Assembly (NCBI GenBank): GCA_033398695.1
Contig: CM065814.1
Span: 80,742,358 to 80,806,357 of the forward strand
Origin: Orobanche coerulescens
Taxonomy: Eukaryota > Streptophyta > Magnoliopsida > Lamiales > Orobanchaceae
Length of the DNA stretch: 64,000 bases
Direction of reading: 5' to 3'
Under the pieces are notes generated by a model that was not told where the DNA came from, ran no database searches, and saw only the letters and a program-made list of their open reading frames with translations. The position numbers and the translations under genes are program-made. Shown here piece after piece: positions 33,398 through 43,929 of the stretch (its first letter is position 1; each line of letters starts with the position of its first letter).

Positions 33398-35360
33398 CTC
33401 TCCCCCGCCTGTTCCGTCGACGTCCCCGTCGACGCGTGCTGCCACTCGATGCCTCGATGTACCGCATTGATCCCAGACAGTACATCGGCATTTCCTCTTC
33501 GGTCAACTTTTTCTGAAATCGAAGTGTCGTCATCGCTGCGTACGGGACTTGTTCCACAGTCAAGGGGATAATGATGGGTTTGTTCTGACCGTTCGCCCAT
33601 AGTGTCTTTGCTTTTGGGAAAAAGGCAAAATTGTTCTTCTCTAGGAAGTCCATTCCCAAAATGAGGTCCTGATCATCCATCGTGGTGACCTTGAAATGCA
33701 CTCGGCCTTCCCAGTCTCCGAGCACGATTCGCACTCCGTTTGCTGCCCCTGTGACCGGTACTGCTGGTCCGTTGTTAGACTTCATCCAGCCCTTGCATGG
33801 CTGCACAAGTAGTCCCAATCTTCTGGCTTCGGCCTCAGTGATATAGTTGTAGTCGGCTCCCGTGTCGACCAAGGCCTTGATGGGTTGGTGGTTGATGGTT
33901 CCTTCCACGAACATCAACTTGCTTCCTCGCGGTCCCTCGCTGCCTGCACTGACGACAGAATTAAGTTGTTGAATCGTGCTTACCTGCTGCACGTCCGTGT
34001 GATCAGTCGTTGGCCCCTCACATTCGGCCATGGCGTTGAGCTTCCCCATTTTCGGACAGTCCTTCATCCGATGAGCTCCGCCGCACATAAAGCATCCTCG
34101 TTGGTCGGGAGCGCCCCTGCGTTCACCCGAGTAGTATGGCTTGTCCGCGTCATGTTGCGGTCTCGTCCCGAATCTTCCACGTGATGGTTGGGCTGGTTGC
34201 TGTACTGACGTGCGGGTGTCTCCCCCGCCTTTGGCTTGACCCTCAGCTCGCGGCTCCTTCCTCTTCTCGAATTCGGCTAGGGACTCGGCCGCTTTGATTG
34301 CTTCATTGACAGATTTCACCTCGCGGCTTTGTACTCTGTCCCTGACCCAACTCGGTAGTCCATCCAGGAAGAAAAATAGTCGATCATCCTCGGTCATGTC
34401 CGGAATCTGGAGCATGATCGATGTAAAGTCCCGAACATAGTCCCGAATGGTAGTCTTATGCTTGAGCTCGCGGAGTTTCTTCCTTGCCTCATAGCATGTG
34501 TTCTCGGGATAGAATTGTGCCTTGAGTTCCGACACGAACTCGTCCCAAGTCCCGATCAGTTGGCAAGTCCATTTTGTAACACCGGCCTGTCGATGACGCC
34601 ACCACAGCGCTGCATCGTCGGCAAGATATAGTGCAGCCTGCCGTACCTTGGCCTTCTCGTCCGTCAGTCCCAGACCATCAAAGTAAAGTTCCATTCGCCA
34701 CAGGAACTCCTCGATTGACTTGGCATCTCTTTTGCCAATGAACTCCTTGGGTTTGGGGACCTCAACCCTTGGTCCCTCGAACCTCGCCCCGCCAAATATG
34801 CTATTCCCGCTCGGCCCACCATTCGAGTTGGTGCCCGAGTTGCTTGCCCGACAGATTTTATCACAAAAATCTTCAAATCGTTTGGCACTTACCTCGCAAA
34901 ACTCGGCATACTGCTTACGCATCTCCGTTATGCTGGCTGCCACATGATCCTCGATCGTTGCTAACTCCTTGCGCAACGAGAGTTGTTCCCTCTTGAAGGT
35001 CTCGAGATGGCCCAACGTGTGCCCTTCCAGTTGGCCAACAGCTTTCTCGAGAGTTCCCACGCGTTCCTCCGTGCTCAATTGGGTGTTAGTGATGCGCTGC
35101 CCAAGAGCTTCGATGTCGTCCTCGATGTCGGGTAGGCGGTTTGCTAAGGTGAGTATGATCTTTCGGATGTCTTCATCCTCAAGAAGTCGGCTTCGTGCCG
35201 GGTTCACCTCGTGTTGCGGCGGCACCACACCGCGCGCCTTGCTCTTGCCACGCTTGGCTTTCCCTTCAGCTGGGACTTCTCCACGTCCCCGGACCTTGTC
35301 AGCCTCTGTGACTCGTCCGTCCTCCACATTGATGCCTGCCTCGATCTGTCCGTCGGCCAT
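32955..35360 (-). CDS. E4 Gag-protease polyprotein, open 801 residues, running into the 3' LTR
   Basis: The frame starts with MADGQIEAGINVED. Residues 60-165 look coiled-coil (heptad-like LANRLPDIEDDIEALGQ). Residues 200-360 are a Ty3/gypsy capsid domain (PKPKEFIGKRDA, ALWWRHRQ, TTIRDYVRDFTSIM). A zinc knuckle follows at C423-x2-C426-x3-H430-x4-C435, one residue short in the middle. A retropepsin-like domain has its active site LVDTGADYNYI (D499) and a second conserved segment DLILGMDFL. No RT, RNase H or integrase follows. The frame crosses the internal/LTR boundary at 33397 (about residue 654) and ends with a TAA inside the TATA box of the LTR. Everything up to the boundary is intact. The element would need RT and integrase from a partner. 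Confidence 0.88.
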   Translation of the reverse strand: MADGQIEAGINVEDGRVTEADKVRGRGEVPAEGKAKRGKSKARGVVPPQHEVNPARSRLLEDEDIRKIILTLANRLPDIEDDIEALGQRITNTQLSTEERVGTLEKAVGQLEGHTLGHLETFKREQLSLRKELATIEDHVAASITEMRKQYAEFCEVSAKRFEDFCDKICRASNSGTNSNGGPSGNSIFGGARFEGPRVEVPKPKEFIGKRDAKSIEEFLWRMELYFDGLGLTDEKAKVRQAALYLADDAALWWRHRQAGVTKWTCQLIGTWDEFVSELKAQFYPENTCYEARKKLRELKHKTTIRDYVRDFTSIMLQIPDMTEDDRLFFFLDGLPSWVRDRVQSREVKSVNEAIKAAESLAEFEKRKEPRAEGQAKGGGDTRTSVQQPAQPSRGRFGTRPQHDADKPYYSGERRGAPDQRGCFMCGGAHRMKDCPKMGKLNAMAECEGPTTDHTDVQQVSTIQQLNSVVSAGSEGPRGSKLMFVEGTINHQPIKALVDTGADYNYITEAEARRLGLLVQPCKGWMKSNNGPAVPVTGAANGVRIVLGDWEGRVHFKVTTMDDQDLILGMDFLEKNNFAFFPKAKTLWANGQNKPIIIPLTVEQVPYAAMTTLRFQKKLTEEEMPMYCLGSMRYIEASSGSTRRRGRRRNRRGRVSRPERNDRLSARTEPHRGVRGSADQRARGTFGTARSCGAAQQTEGLSRMARHTWMYGRASRPSGQQSARPRDKAIRPDAGLPGRLDKACREPNGRVQRTGTPLRDNAGQDDETRHIRGPRLGHGCARGAGRARGRRARDARSPLPL
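33398..33425 (-). other. Polypurine tract of E4
   Basis: The minus strand reads caggcgggggagag directly before the 3' LTR start. It overlaps the coding frame of the Gag-protease protein. Confidence 0.7.
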
Positions 35361-35438
35361 GATGCCTGCTGATCGTTAGCGTCGACTCCCGCAGTCTTGC
35401 ACACCTCCTTGTGTGGCTAACGATGGCTCTGATACCAC
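35361..35438 (-). other. Leader and primer binding site of E4
   Basis: This is a very short leader of 78 bp. The minus strand reads tggtatcagagcc (35424-35436) two bases inside the 5' LTR boundary, the initiator-Met tRNA type. Confidence 0.88.
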
Positions 35439-36514
35439 TTGTCACGGGCTTAGAGTTTGCTATGCTTCTAAGCGTCGTGCAGCCTAGCAACCCTCTTGCT
35501 AGTCAGCCTTAAACACTCCGAATTTGGCTAAGTATGAAAGTTGGCACAACGAAAGAGAGGCAATGGGTCGAGGAAAGTTTTCTTCCACTAAGTTGTAAAG
35601 AGTTACAAGTATGTCTCTTACAAATGAATTCCCAAGGATGGCTGCAAATGAGCCCCAACATCCCTATTTATACTACCTCCTATCACTAGAACCTTCCTCC
35701 ACCTCCTCATTTGGAGGCTTCTAGATCCTCCTACAATATTACAAATTCTAGAGTATTCTATACATTACAAGTCTTTATACAATGTCTAGAATCATCTCTA
35801 AGTTACAAGTCTTGACTCATCCAAGAGTCTCTAGCACCTTCCACATATTTCTGGATCTTACTAGCTCGTTCGGCCCGACCCGGCCCGCTCGGCCCGACTC
35901 GACCCGTCTCCATGTAACCCGACCCGATCCGGCCCGGCCTTCCACACATGCCTCCGGATTAATCTTTGATGTTCTGGACCATCCCGGTCCGTTTCTGGAA
36001 TGTTCCGAGTATAACTTCCGTACAGTGGACTCCTCAGCTTTCCAATGTCCACTGCCCTCACAAGGCTTTTTCCCGCTAAGCCTATTATAGGGGGAGGGGG
36101 CTCCGTGCGTCTCGCGCGCACCCCTCGCGGGTCTCCGTCGCCCGTGTCCGAGTCTCGGCCCTCGGATGTGCCTCGTCTCGTCATCTTGTCCCGCATTGTC
36201 CTGAAGCGGTGTGCCTGTCCGCTGCACTCGTCCGTTCGGTTCCCGGCGTGCCTTGTCCAGCCGCCCAGGTAGTCCCGCATCAGGCCTAATGGCCTTGTCC
36301 CTCGGTCGGGCACTCTGTTGCCTGGATGGCCTGCTTGCTCGGCCATACATCCACGCATGCCGCGCCATACGGCTAAGTCCCTCAGTCTGTTGTGCCGCTC
36401 CACACTGCCTAGCTGTCCCGAACATGCCCCGTGCACGTTGATCTGCTGAACCTCGCACTCCTCTGTGCGGGTCTGTCCGAGCACTCAGTCGGTCATTTCT
36501 CTCGGGGCGTGACA
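35439..36514 (-). repeat. E4 right LTR (5' LTR)
   Basis: It is 1076 bp and co-linear with 32331-33397. The TATA-like tattata is at 36083-36089. The CG-rich stretch upstream of it (36102-36140) differs in sequence and length from the left LTR, while the rest is about 99 percent identical by eye. Confidence 0.92.
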
Positions 36515-37311
36515 ACAGTGTGCCGCGGCCCAGCGGGAGTGTGCCGCGGCACAGGCCCAAAAATGGCTCCCAGTGGTCGGCAGTGTGCCGCGGCTCAGCC
36601 GGCGTGTGCCGCATCACCGTCTGATCGGTTTGGCGAAAAATGCCACAGAGTGTGCCGCGGCCACTGCCCGGCATGTGCCGCGGCCCTACGGTGCGGCTGC
36701 TTTCGGCCGGAAGATGCCGATCACTACCGCCGTGACTCGGCGAGAAGGCTGCCGATCACTACGGCCATGACTCGGCGATCTGCGGCACAGGCCAGTTGCC
36801 GGCCATGTCGGCCGGGGCCAACTCCGACGGCCCGAACGACCCCGAAACCCGAACCTGAATACGAATCGATGATACGGTTACGACGTACTCGCAAGGACGA
36901 ATCTAAGAGCTAAGATAACACACAATTCCGACCACCCGAAGGCTCGGAATCCGACAACGGAAGTAATTACCCAAAACTTTGGGAAATTACGAAAATGGCC
37001 CAAAACGTCCGAAAATCACGATACGCGATCGAAACACCAAACCAAAGCTTGCAACAAGAATAATAACATTAAATGAACTTACGAGAAACTTGAAACAACA
37101 GTTTCGGACGAGATTCGCAAGAATCGAACTCAAGTGCGGAAAAGCGTCTAAAAAGCCCGGAACTCAGCAAAATGATACCGAAACGAACTCGGATGACAAA
37201 AAGTGCAGAATTAATCATTCTCGAAATGACGAAACGGTCATGAGCGAGTCGTCAAAACGGACTTACGCTGAAAAAAGAAAATTACCGGAAATCGAAATTA
37301 AGGGTATTACA
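36515..37311 (-). repeat. 5' LTR of E2, fragment 3, with the promoter palindrome array
   Basis: This is the U3 end of the E2 5' LTR, ending gggtattaca at 37311 before the duplication tttat. At 36515-36690 gtgccgcggc sites form three pairs: 36519/36541, 36585/36606 and 36652/36675. The within-pair steps are 22, 21 and 23 bp and the pair-to-pair steps about 66 bp. E4 separates this array from its TATA box at 32314. Confidence 0.92.
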
Positions 37312-37902
37312 TTTATATGTTTGTTGATTGTTTGAAACGAGTTTTCAAAAGATTCGATTAGCCTTGTTAAAGGCTCTCTTTCAAAACGCGTGTGTTTTGT
37401 AATTGTGTGGGTTGTAAGTGACTACGTGGATCTTTTGGATATGTTTGGAGTTTATGTGGTGTTTGATAATGCGTGTGTACATATATGGCTTGATTTCAAT
37501 GTATTGCGGTTTTGACATGATGTGATGTTAGTTGTTACTCCTTTGAAAGGAGGTTGCGATGTTTAATGTTGTTTGGCCTCATAATCGATTATTGTTGTGT
37601 GCTTGTTATACGTGATGTGCCTCCGGGTAGGATTGTTGAATCTCCGGGATCCATACTTGCTAGTATGGGTCAGGCGAGACCGTAGGGTTATCCAATCGCG
37701 TATGTCTTGCGGGGACTCCGAGGTTCGTGGCTTGTTAGCCCGATGCCGAGATAACTTGTGGGGTTATCATCGGGTACGTCTTGCGGGGACTCCGAGGTTC
37801 GTGGCTTGTTAGCACGATGCCGGGATAACTTATGGTTGTGATTTGGTTGTGATGTATGTGTCATGGGTTATCCAATCGGGTATGTCTTGCGGGGACTTCG
37901 AG
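37312..37902 (+). repeat. 3' LTR of E1, second fragment
   Basis: It starts with the duplicated tttat and continues the E1 LTR where it stopped at 6869, co-linear with about 1372-1964 of the 5' LTR. It is cut at 37902 by E5. The remaining 985 bp or so of this LTR should lie beyond the window. Confidence 0.92.
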
Positions 37903-40390
37903 TGTAACGCCCCAAACTAGGCGGATATTACAGTGCCGTAGATCCCCAACTGGGACCCACCAGGCAAATGAAAATGAATGAATTACACAGGATAAATGTG
38001 GTACCGAACCACATTACAACAATAATTACTCCGATGAGGAGTTTAGTTACAACACACCAGGACAATACCGAATACTAGTGTATTTTATATGAAGATAAAA
38101 TACACAACACTGAATGAAACGGAGTATCCAAATGATAGTCTCGGCGGAAAATAAAGGACAATAACATGAATAATCAAAATTCGGGGCCCCCTACTAGTAT
38201 CACTGACTCCTCGACATCAACATGCTATTCCCGTCGTTTGCCTTGCCATGACACGAAAAACAAAATCCCGATCGGGTCGATTAAATGTAACAACAATCCT
38301 CAAGGGTTGAAAAATACACAATCATGATTTAACTGTAGTTATGAAATATCCTTAGTTATGAATTACGCTGAAGAGGAGTACCATAGTACGCCCGTAGTGT
38401 TCTGTGCGAGTGTACAAGACGAATGATCGGACACACCCGTCCTTGTACCTAATTAGTCTCACGGTGTAACACTTTCCCGTGTGCACAGTCCAATGTATCA
38501 CTCCCTATACATGGCCATAATGTGTCCGACTAAAAATTCCACACAGCCACACCTGGCCACGCAATATAAACTCAGAAGGTCATATGAACGAGAATGACCG
38601 TAATGAATATCAATGAATAAATAATAATCTGACAAAGTCAAGAATGACTCACCGAGATGAGAGTAATAATGAATGAATGATAGCTCAACGAAAAGATTGG
38701 AACCGTCGTTCCTTATTACTGAAGTGATTAATTGACAATAACAAGTTTTAATATGATTAATACAATGATGAATGAGTTATGATTATGAATGATCAACAAC
38801 AAAAGGTATGAATATCCTTTTAACCGAGTAAGAATTAACTTACTCAATACCGGTGACAATTATCCTTCCACGAACAACGTCCTAATTGAGATATCGGTCG
38901 CTCGAACAACCTTGAATTATACAATATCCAACAACTCGTTCAATACACGAATCAAACACGAATATAACGAACTCGAAACGTCGATACGAATAAACCAAGT
39001 TCATTGAGGCATTAAATCAAACACGTTGCGGCCAAACTCCGATTGTTTACACTCAAACCTCAGTATACCAATATCAAATCCTCCAAGAAGTGTTTCAAAC
39101 CAACAAACATCTTCCAAATGATAAATAATCCAAAATGAATATCCGAAAACGTGATTATAACGACAATTAAACGAAAACCCCCAATTTCAACTCGATATTC
39201 AAAGTGTTCTTGAATAATCCCTCAATAATCCAATGAATCCTTATACAAACTCATAATCATATACATATCCCTTCATATAACATGATTATAACGTCCAAAA
39301 CATCATATCTCAACACAAAATCGAAAACCAAGGTGTTGAAGAAATTACCTCTTGAAGATCCAACCACTTCGATCCGAAGAACACGAGTAAAAACGAGTAT
39401 CCGGGCTATATGATCGAATGGAAATGAAGAAACTCAAGTACTCAAGTGTTTGATGAAGGAAAAATCCCTTTCCCCAAGCTCTCTCTCGGACAAAATGAAG
39501 AAAGAATGAAAATGGTGAAAAATGTCCCGGCCGAGTCCTTAAATACTGCCGGAAGTTACGGCCGTAACTCGGCCCTCTTACGGCCGTAACATTCCAAGTC
39601 AACGGCCTTACGGCCGTAACCGGCCAACTCGTACGGCCGTAACTCGGCTTCGTCCGAAAGCCTGCCGATAGACTTACGGCCGTAACCGCTCCCGAGTTAC
39701 GGGCGTAACCCGCCTTCGTCAAAACATCCGCCGACATCCTTACGGCCGTACCCGCACAACTTACGGTCGTAACTCGGATGATACGGCCGTATTCGGCCAA
39801 ACTTACGGGCATAAGCCCTCTTCGTCGAAAATGATCAGGCACCCTGCCTGCAGCGTACGGCCGTATCCGGCCAAGCCTTACGGCCGTACCTTCCTCGACA
39901 TACGGCCGTATGCCGCAACCCTTACGGCCGTAAGTCACCCTTGGTCGACAACACCTGAAACTTACGAACACCACTTACGGCCGTAACTAACCCTCCTTAC
40001 GGCCGTAACTCGCCTTCGGCCAAAATGCCTGGGCAGCCTGCTGGACCACGTACGGCCGTAACCGGCCAGCCTTACGGCCGTACCCGCTGAACTTACGGCC
40101 GTATCCAAGTACCTTACGGCCGTAACTCAAGCCTGGCCAAGGTGAATAAATCTGATGGTTCCGATTCCTCGCTACGACTGATGAATGATCCGACATACCA
40201 GACGAATGCGAAAATGAACAAGTCTAACACATGCCAAAAATGATACTTCCAGCACAAGACTACCAATCACGATGATAATGATAATACTCCCGTTCCGACA
40301 CTCAAACGGAGATGAAATGACGATCGGTAATTGATACACGGTTACAACATGCCGAATGAACGCAAATGAATGAATCATGACTGATGAATG
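37903..40390 (-). repeat. E5 left LTR (3' LTR), main part
   Basis: It is co-linear with 61469-63948 and highly similar. The LTR is cut by E6 after gaatg (40386-40390) and its last 86 bases lie at 52196-52281. The uninterrupted site is visible at 63938-63960 in the right LTR. Confidence 0.93.
39539..40126 (-). promoter_or_regulatory. TATA-like box and array of 20 ttacggccgtaa palindromes, E5 left LTR
   Basis: On the minus strand tatttaagg (39539-39547) lies next to about 20 exact or near-exact copies of the 12-bp palindrome ttacggccgtaa. They start at 39556, 39578, 39608, 39631, 39674, 39697, 39740, 39761, 39781, 39803, 39855, 39878, 39900, 39922, 39975, 39997, 40050, 40072, 40093 and 40114. 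The steps cluster at 20-23, 43 and 52-53 bp (one is 30). A TF-binding or chromatin role is inferred. The long open frames here are by-products of the repeat. Confidence 0.75.
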
Positions 40391-41622
40391 TGTTGTGTCA
40401 AGAATTAACACCTTCCGACCGGCGATCGCCTAGGAGGTCGGGCGACCGAGTCACTGCCGAGCGGCCAAGGCAGATCTGCCGATCAGCGACCAGGCGGCCA
40501 AGCCTTAACCCAGCGGACAAGCTATATCGGCCAACCGAAGGTCCCAGGACAAGTCCCGGTGCAGAGCGATCGACCTCAGATACGATCGCCTCTCGGTACT
40601 CGGCTACCGACTCCTGGCGATCGACTTGCGGGCGATCCTCTCTCGGCATCTGCCGACCGACCCTTGGTGACCGACCATTGCCGACCCTCAGCACCTGGCC
40701 GATGGCGACCTCGGATGATCAGCTAGAGACGACCGCCTCATGTCGATCAGCACCGATGGCCATCTGGTCGGCGAAGGTCGAGCCTCAAGACTCGCACCAC
40801 GTGCATGGGCCAAGACAAGATCCGCGAATCACGGGCCATTGACCACAGCCTGGCAGAATCTCTCCACCAGCCGACAAGCCGCCATAAGCTGTCAAGTAGG
40901 GCCGCATGTGACTTTGATTCCGCCGAAAGCTGTCAGTAGGGCCACATGTTGACTGACTCCGGACACGTTCTGGCCCCTTATTGGACCGCCCAGCTGGCGC
41001 CAGCCACTGCATTGGACTTTATTCGGACTGCCAGCCACTACCTTGGACTTTAGCCCGACAGCCCAGGAGATCGGCACATTATTATATTGGCCGGCAGGCG
41101 ATCGACACATTATAATATTGGCCGGCAGGCGATCGGCACATTATTATAATGGCCGGAAGGCGATCGCCCGCCAAAGGACAGGACCCAGCTACCCCTATAT
41201 ATACAAGGCCCCCTGCATTTGTAAACTCTCTCTGGCAATATCGCGATTCAAGCACACAATACAGAAACAATATACAGCACTTGGCTATTCTCCAACTCTT
41301 GGCAACAGCTATCATTCGGTCTTACTTCTCCCGGCCTCTCTCCTCGAGCAGACTATCGGCGGGGACGAAGAACATCGAGCTTCGCTCAAGAGCCGGATTA
41401 ATAGAGTCTTTTTACACTCATTGTATTTAGATTTCTCTCATTAATACTTGTATCCACGAATATTCGTATTAATATCATCTCGCGAGAGCATTCAAGCCCG
41501 GGCCTAACAAACCCGGCAAATCTTGTATTATTTATCTACTCTCGGAAGTGCTCCCGCAATTGTTGTTTGTTGCCCGTCATCCAGCAGTATTAATCTTCGG
41601 ATAAATATTTTGGGCAACAACA
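40391..41622 (+). repeat. E6 LTR a (outer 5' LTR)
   Basis: It is 1232 bp, from tgttgtgtcaag to gggcaacaaca. U3 is rich in gcgatcgc palindromes. Three steps of 30-31 bp (ggcgatcg near 41098, 41128 and 41159) lead to the TATA box ctatatatac (41195-41204). Diagnostic variants that set it apart from LTR d are agcgacc, acaagtccc and gcagagc in U3, and gatcgacac, atcattcggtctt, ctcgagc, attaatag and ccacgaat in the second half. Confidence 0.95.
41060..41205 (+). promoter_or_regulatory. gcgatcg iterations and TATA box, E6 LTR a
   Basis: The unit ggccggcaggcgatcg...acattataat repeats about every 30 bp directly upstream of the TATA box at 41195. Corresponding TATA boxes lie near 44731 (LTR b), 48263 (c) and 51763 (d). 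The core promoter call is by position and TATA sequence. Confidence 0.65.
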
Positions 41623-41624
41623 AT

Positions 41625-41640
41625 TGGCGCTAGAAGGAGT
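41625..41640 (+). other. Primer binding site of E6 internal region a
   Basis: The sequence ttggcgctagaaggag starts two bases after the LTR end and recurs at the same place after LTRs b and c; it is also present inverted in E7. It is not the initiator-Met type used by the other elements. I cannot assign the tRNA with certainty. Confidence 0.65.
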
Positions 41641-41750
41641 GCATCCAACCCTCGAATTTTTATACCTACCGTCCCGAAGAACACTCACTGTTCTCGGGGC
41701 AGATACTTGAAGTGACACTCACTGCACTTCAAAGAAATCCTTCAGAAATC

Positions 41751-43091
41751 ATGTCTTCTGCCTCCGCGTCGAAGAAGGCCACTGACCAGCCGGCCAGACC
41801 CCCCGTTCCATCCCAGTCCGAGCCGCAGCCGATGGTGGAAGGCAGCCGCCGCGGTCAAAGACGCTCGATCTCATCCCGGGATGGCGGCCCGAGCCTCTCG
41901 CTTGATCAGTTCCGAACCAATGAACAGATCGAAGAGTCCATAGCCGCCCTTCAGGAACGACGGAGTGCTCTCGACGCACCTCCTGCTATCACTCCCTCAG
42001 TCTCCCGCCGGAAGTCCAAGCGGAAGCTCAAGGCATTACTGGCCGAGCGAGCGCCAGAAGGCTCTCGCCCGCAAGAAGAGGCGCTCGGAAGCCGGGGCAC
42101 CTCTGTCTTCGATCGCCTGGGCAGTGACCCGACCTGGCGACCGGGGCAGTCCGGCCCCAGCTACGAGACGACGGAGTTTGAGTCCCTCACCAGGAGCTCG
42201 GCCTACCCGGCTCCCACAAGGCGATCCAGCCGCCTGGCTCCCGCTCGTCAAATTCTCGAGGTCGGCAGCAGTGGAGTCCGGAGGTCGGTACACGATCGCC
42301 TCGGCCCCCGCTCCCAAAGCCGATCCGCAAGCAGCCGAGCCGCGGCGATTTCCGCATTGCAACGTCAGCTCGACGACGTGAAGGCGCTCCTGCAATCCGG
42401 GGCAGGCGCCGTGAAGACGATCGCCGCGCCAAGCGAGCCGCTCACGATCGACATCGAGCTCGCCCCGGTGCAGCACAAGATCGCTCCTCCTCAGACACCC
42501 GTGTACCGGGCGATCGGACCCCAAACACACTGCACAAGTTCAACATCTACATGACCGGGTGTGGGGCATCGACGCGACCGGTGCCGAATGTTCCCTCCGA
42601 CGCAGGACGACCTCGCCCACCGGTGGTACACCTCATTGCCACCTCGGTCCATTGGCTCCTTTAACGAGCGGGCGCACGTCTTCACGGAATACTTCGCCAC
42701 GGGGCCGCTCGGCCGAAGGTCCCCATCGCATGTGGCGGATCGTGCAAGGGGAAGAGGAGTCCGACTCGGACTACATCGACCGGGTTGACATGATCATCCT
42801 CAATGGCGAGCCCGTAGCGATGAGACCGCCCTCTACGCGGTCTAGGAGGTTTTCGTGGCTTCTCGCCTATGTTCGAGCATCTCACGAAGACCCTACCGAT
42901 GACTGCGCAGCCTTCCGGCTAGAGCCGCAGATTTCTGTCGAGCAAAGGCTTCTTCTTAGCCTAGGAGTTCGCGATCGGCACCCGAGCGACGACCTCGATC
43001 TCCGGCCGGCGGCGACCTTGGTCTTCGGCCCGGTCACTACTATCAGCAGAGCCGGAGGACTCGCTCACCGCCCTCTGATCTAACATTTTAA
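41751..43091 (+). pseudogene. E6 Gag copy a, frame-broken
   Basis: The start MSSASASKKATDQPARPP opens a basic, Ser/Arg-rich N-terminal region of about 190 residues, followed by a short helix (LQRQLDDVKALLQSG). The frame breaks near 42505, where copy b reads TPVYQGRSDPQ, and the capsid region is only readable piecewise. Losses at CAG/CTG relative to copy b account for several breaks. The total span matches a protein of about 447 residues. Confidence 0.8.
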
Positions 43092-43929
43092 ATAAGGGAC
43101 TAACTCCCGCCCGATCGCCGATATCGACCCACGAATAAAGCGATCGGCTGCCGAGCGACGATCGCCAGTCTTCTGGCCCGATCGCCGATCATCACGCTAC
43201 ATCATCAGCAACCCGGTGGACACGATCGCCATCTACAGTCCAGCATATAACATGACGGACTAAGGCATAAGATCGCCTCCACCGCACATCATAAAGCCAT
43301 GGCCCACAGCGATCGATGGAACATTTGTTTCGGCCATGCAAGGTCCCTTTCGGCCGAGATCGCCCGCCCTTCGTTTAAATACGAGGCCGGCGTAGTCTGA
43401 GGGCTCTCCAACATTAATCAGTGGACACATGCCACAACCCCCGTCTCAACGTACACCGTCGAGGTCGGCCATCTCCATGGCTTGCCGAGGTGGAAGCAGA
43501 GCTAACAAGCCGCGGGCGTGGAGTTGATTCATCCGACGCTGCCCCGCGCAAGGACTCCTCTAGACCGAGACCGCACACCCTTCGTTTAAATATGAGGCGA
43601 GGCGCAGCCTAACAGAGGACCCTCATAATAAAGTGAGTCACGGGACACTCAATGTCTTCGCGCACCAAGACACGGTCATGGAGTCGGTCCATTGATCTCC
43701 GCGACTGTGCACGATTCCTCAAACAAAGCGAAACCACCAAAGTTTCCATGGGGGATCGGCCAATGTTGTTTTTGCAGGTACAAGACCGAAAGATAGCTAG
43801 CCAATCGACCATGATAGCCCAAGTCCGAATCCTAAGTCAGCTCAGATTGCCCGTCCTCATCCATACACGATCGCCAGCAAGAACCACCTCGCCCCATGTT
43901 TTCAACATAGGAGCAAGCTGGGGGGCAAT
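43092..43929 (+). other. Non-coding 3' region of E6 internal region a
   Basis: This stretch between gag and LTR b has no pol motif. The motif cccttcgtttaaata occurs twice, about 200 bp apart (near 43376 and 43578), each followed by a gaggc context, which suggests an old internal duplication. It ends in the polypurine tract gcaagctggggggcaat. Confidence 0.7.

Larger units (their letters stand above)
32331..36514 (-). mobile_element. LTR retrotransposon E4: gag-protease only (TR-GAG-like)
   Basis: LTRs of about 1.07 kb (tgtcacgggctt to cggggcgtgaca) bound a 2041-bp interior that encodes only Gag and protease. The flanks share acag (32327-32330 and 36515-36518); the fifth base does not match. 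The primer site and reading frame are on the minus strand. The LTRs differ by about a dozen substitutions plus a few indels, which suggests a fairly recent insertion. The termini are unlike those of E1/E2/E3/E5, so it is a separate family. Confidence 0.92.
6870..37311 (-). mobile_element. LTR retrotransposon E2 (gag-only), carrying nested insertions
   Basis: The element begins tgtaacaccccc and ends gggtattaca, and is flanked by the 5-bp duplication tttat. The empty site is visible in the E1 5' LTR at about 1376. The gag frame, primer site and polypurine tract all read on the minus strand, so the 3' LTR is on the left and the 5' LTR on the right. Without the LINE (in the left LTR), E3 and E4 (both in the right LTR), the element itself is about 8.5 kb. 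It has gag but no protease, RT or integrase. Confidence 0.92.

Noticed and set aside
32331..36514. Endogenous pararetrovirus (caulimovirus-like) origin for the E4 Gag-protease protein
   Set aside because: It has true LTRs, a primer site, a polypurine tract and a short target duplication, and no movement protein or RT. It is an LTR retrotransposon.
39345..40196. CRISPR-like array: short palindromic repeats separated by spacers
   Set aside because: The repeats are 12 bp, the spacing is irregular, the array is inside an LTR of a plant retrotransposon present in two copies, and there are no Cas genes. Open frames translated across it only reflect the palindrome.
42036..42530. Antisense frames over the E6 Gag N-terminal region, repeated in copies b and c
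   Set aside because: They are shadows of the gag frame in GC-rich sequence. The sense frame has the conserved start and capsid motifs.
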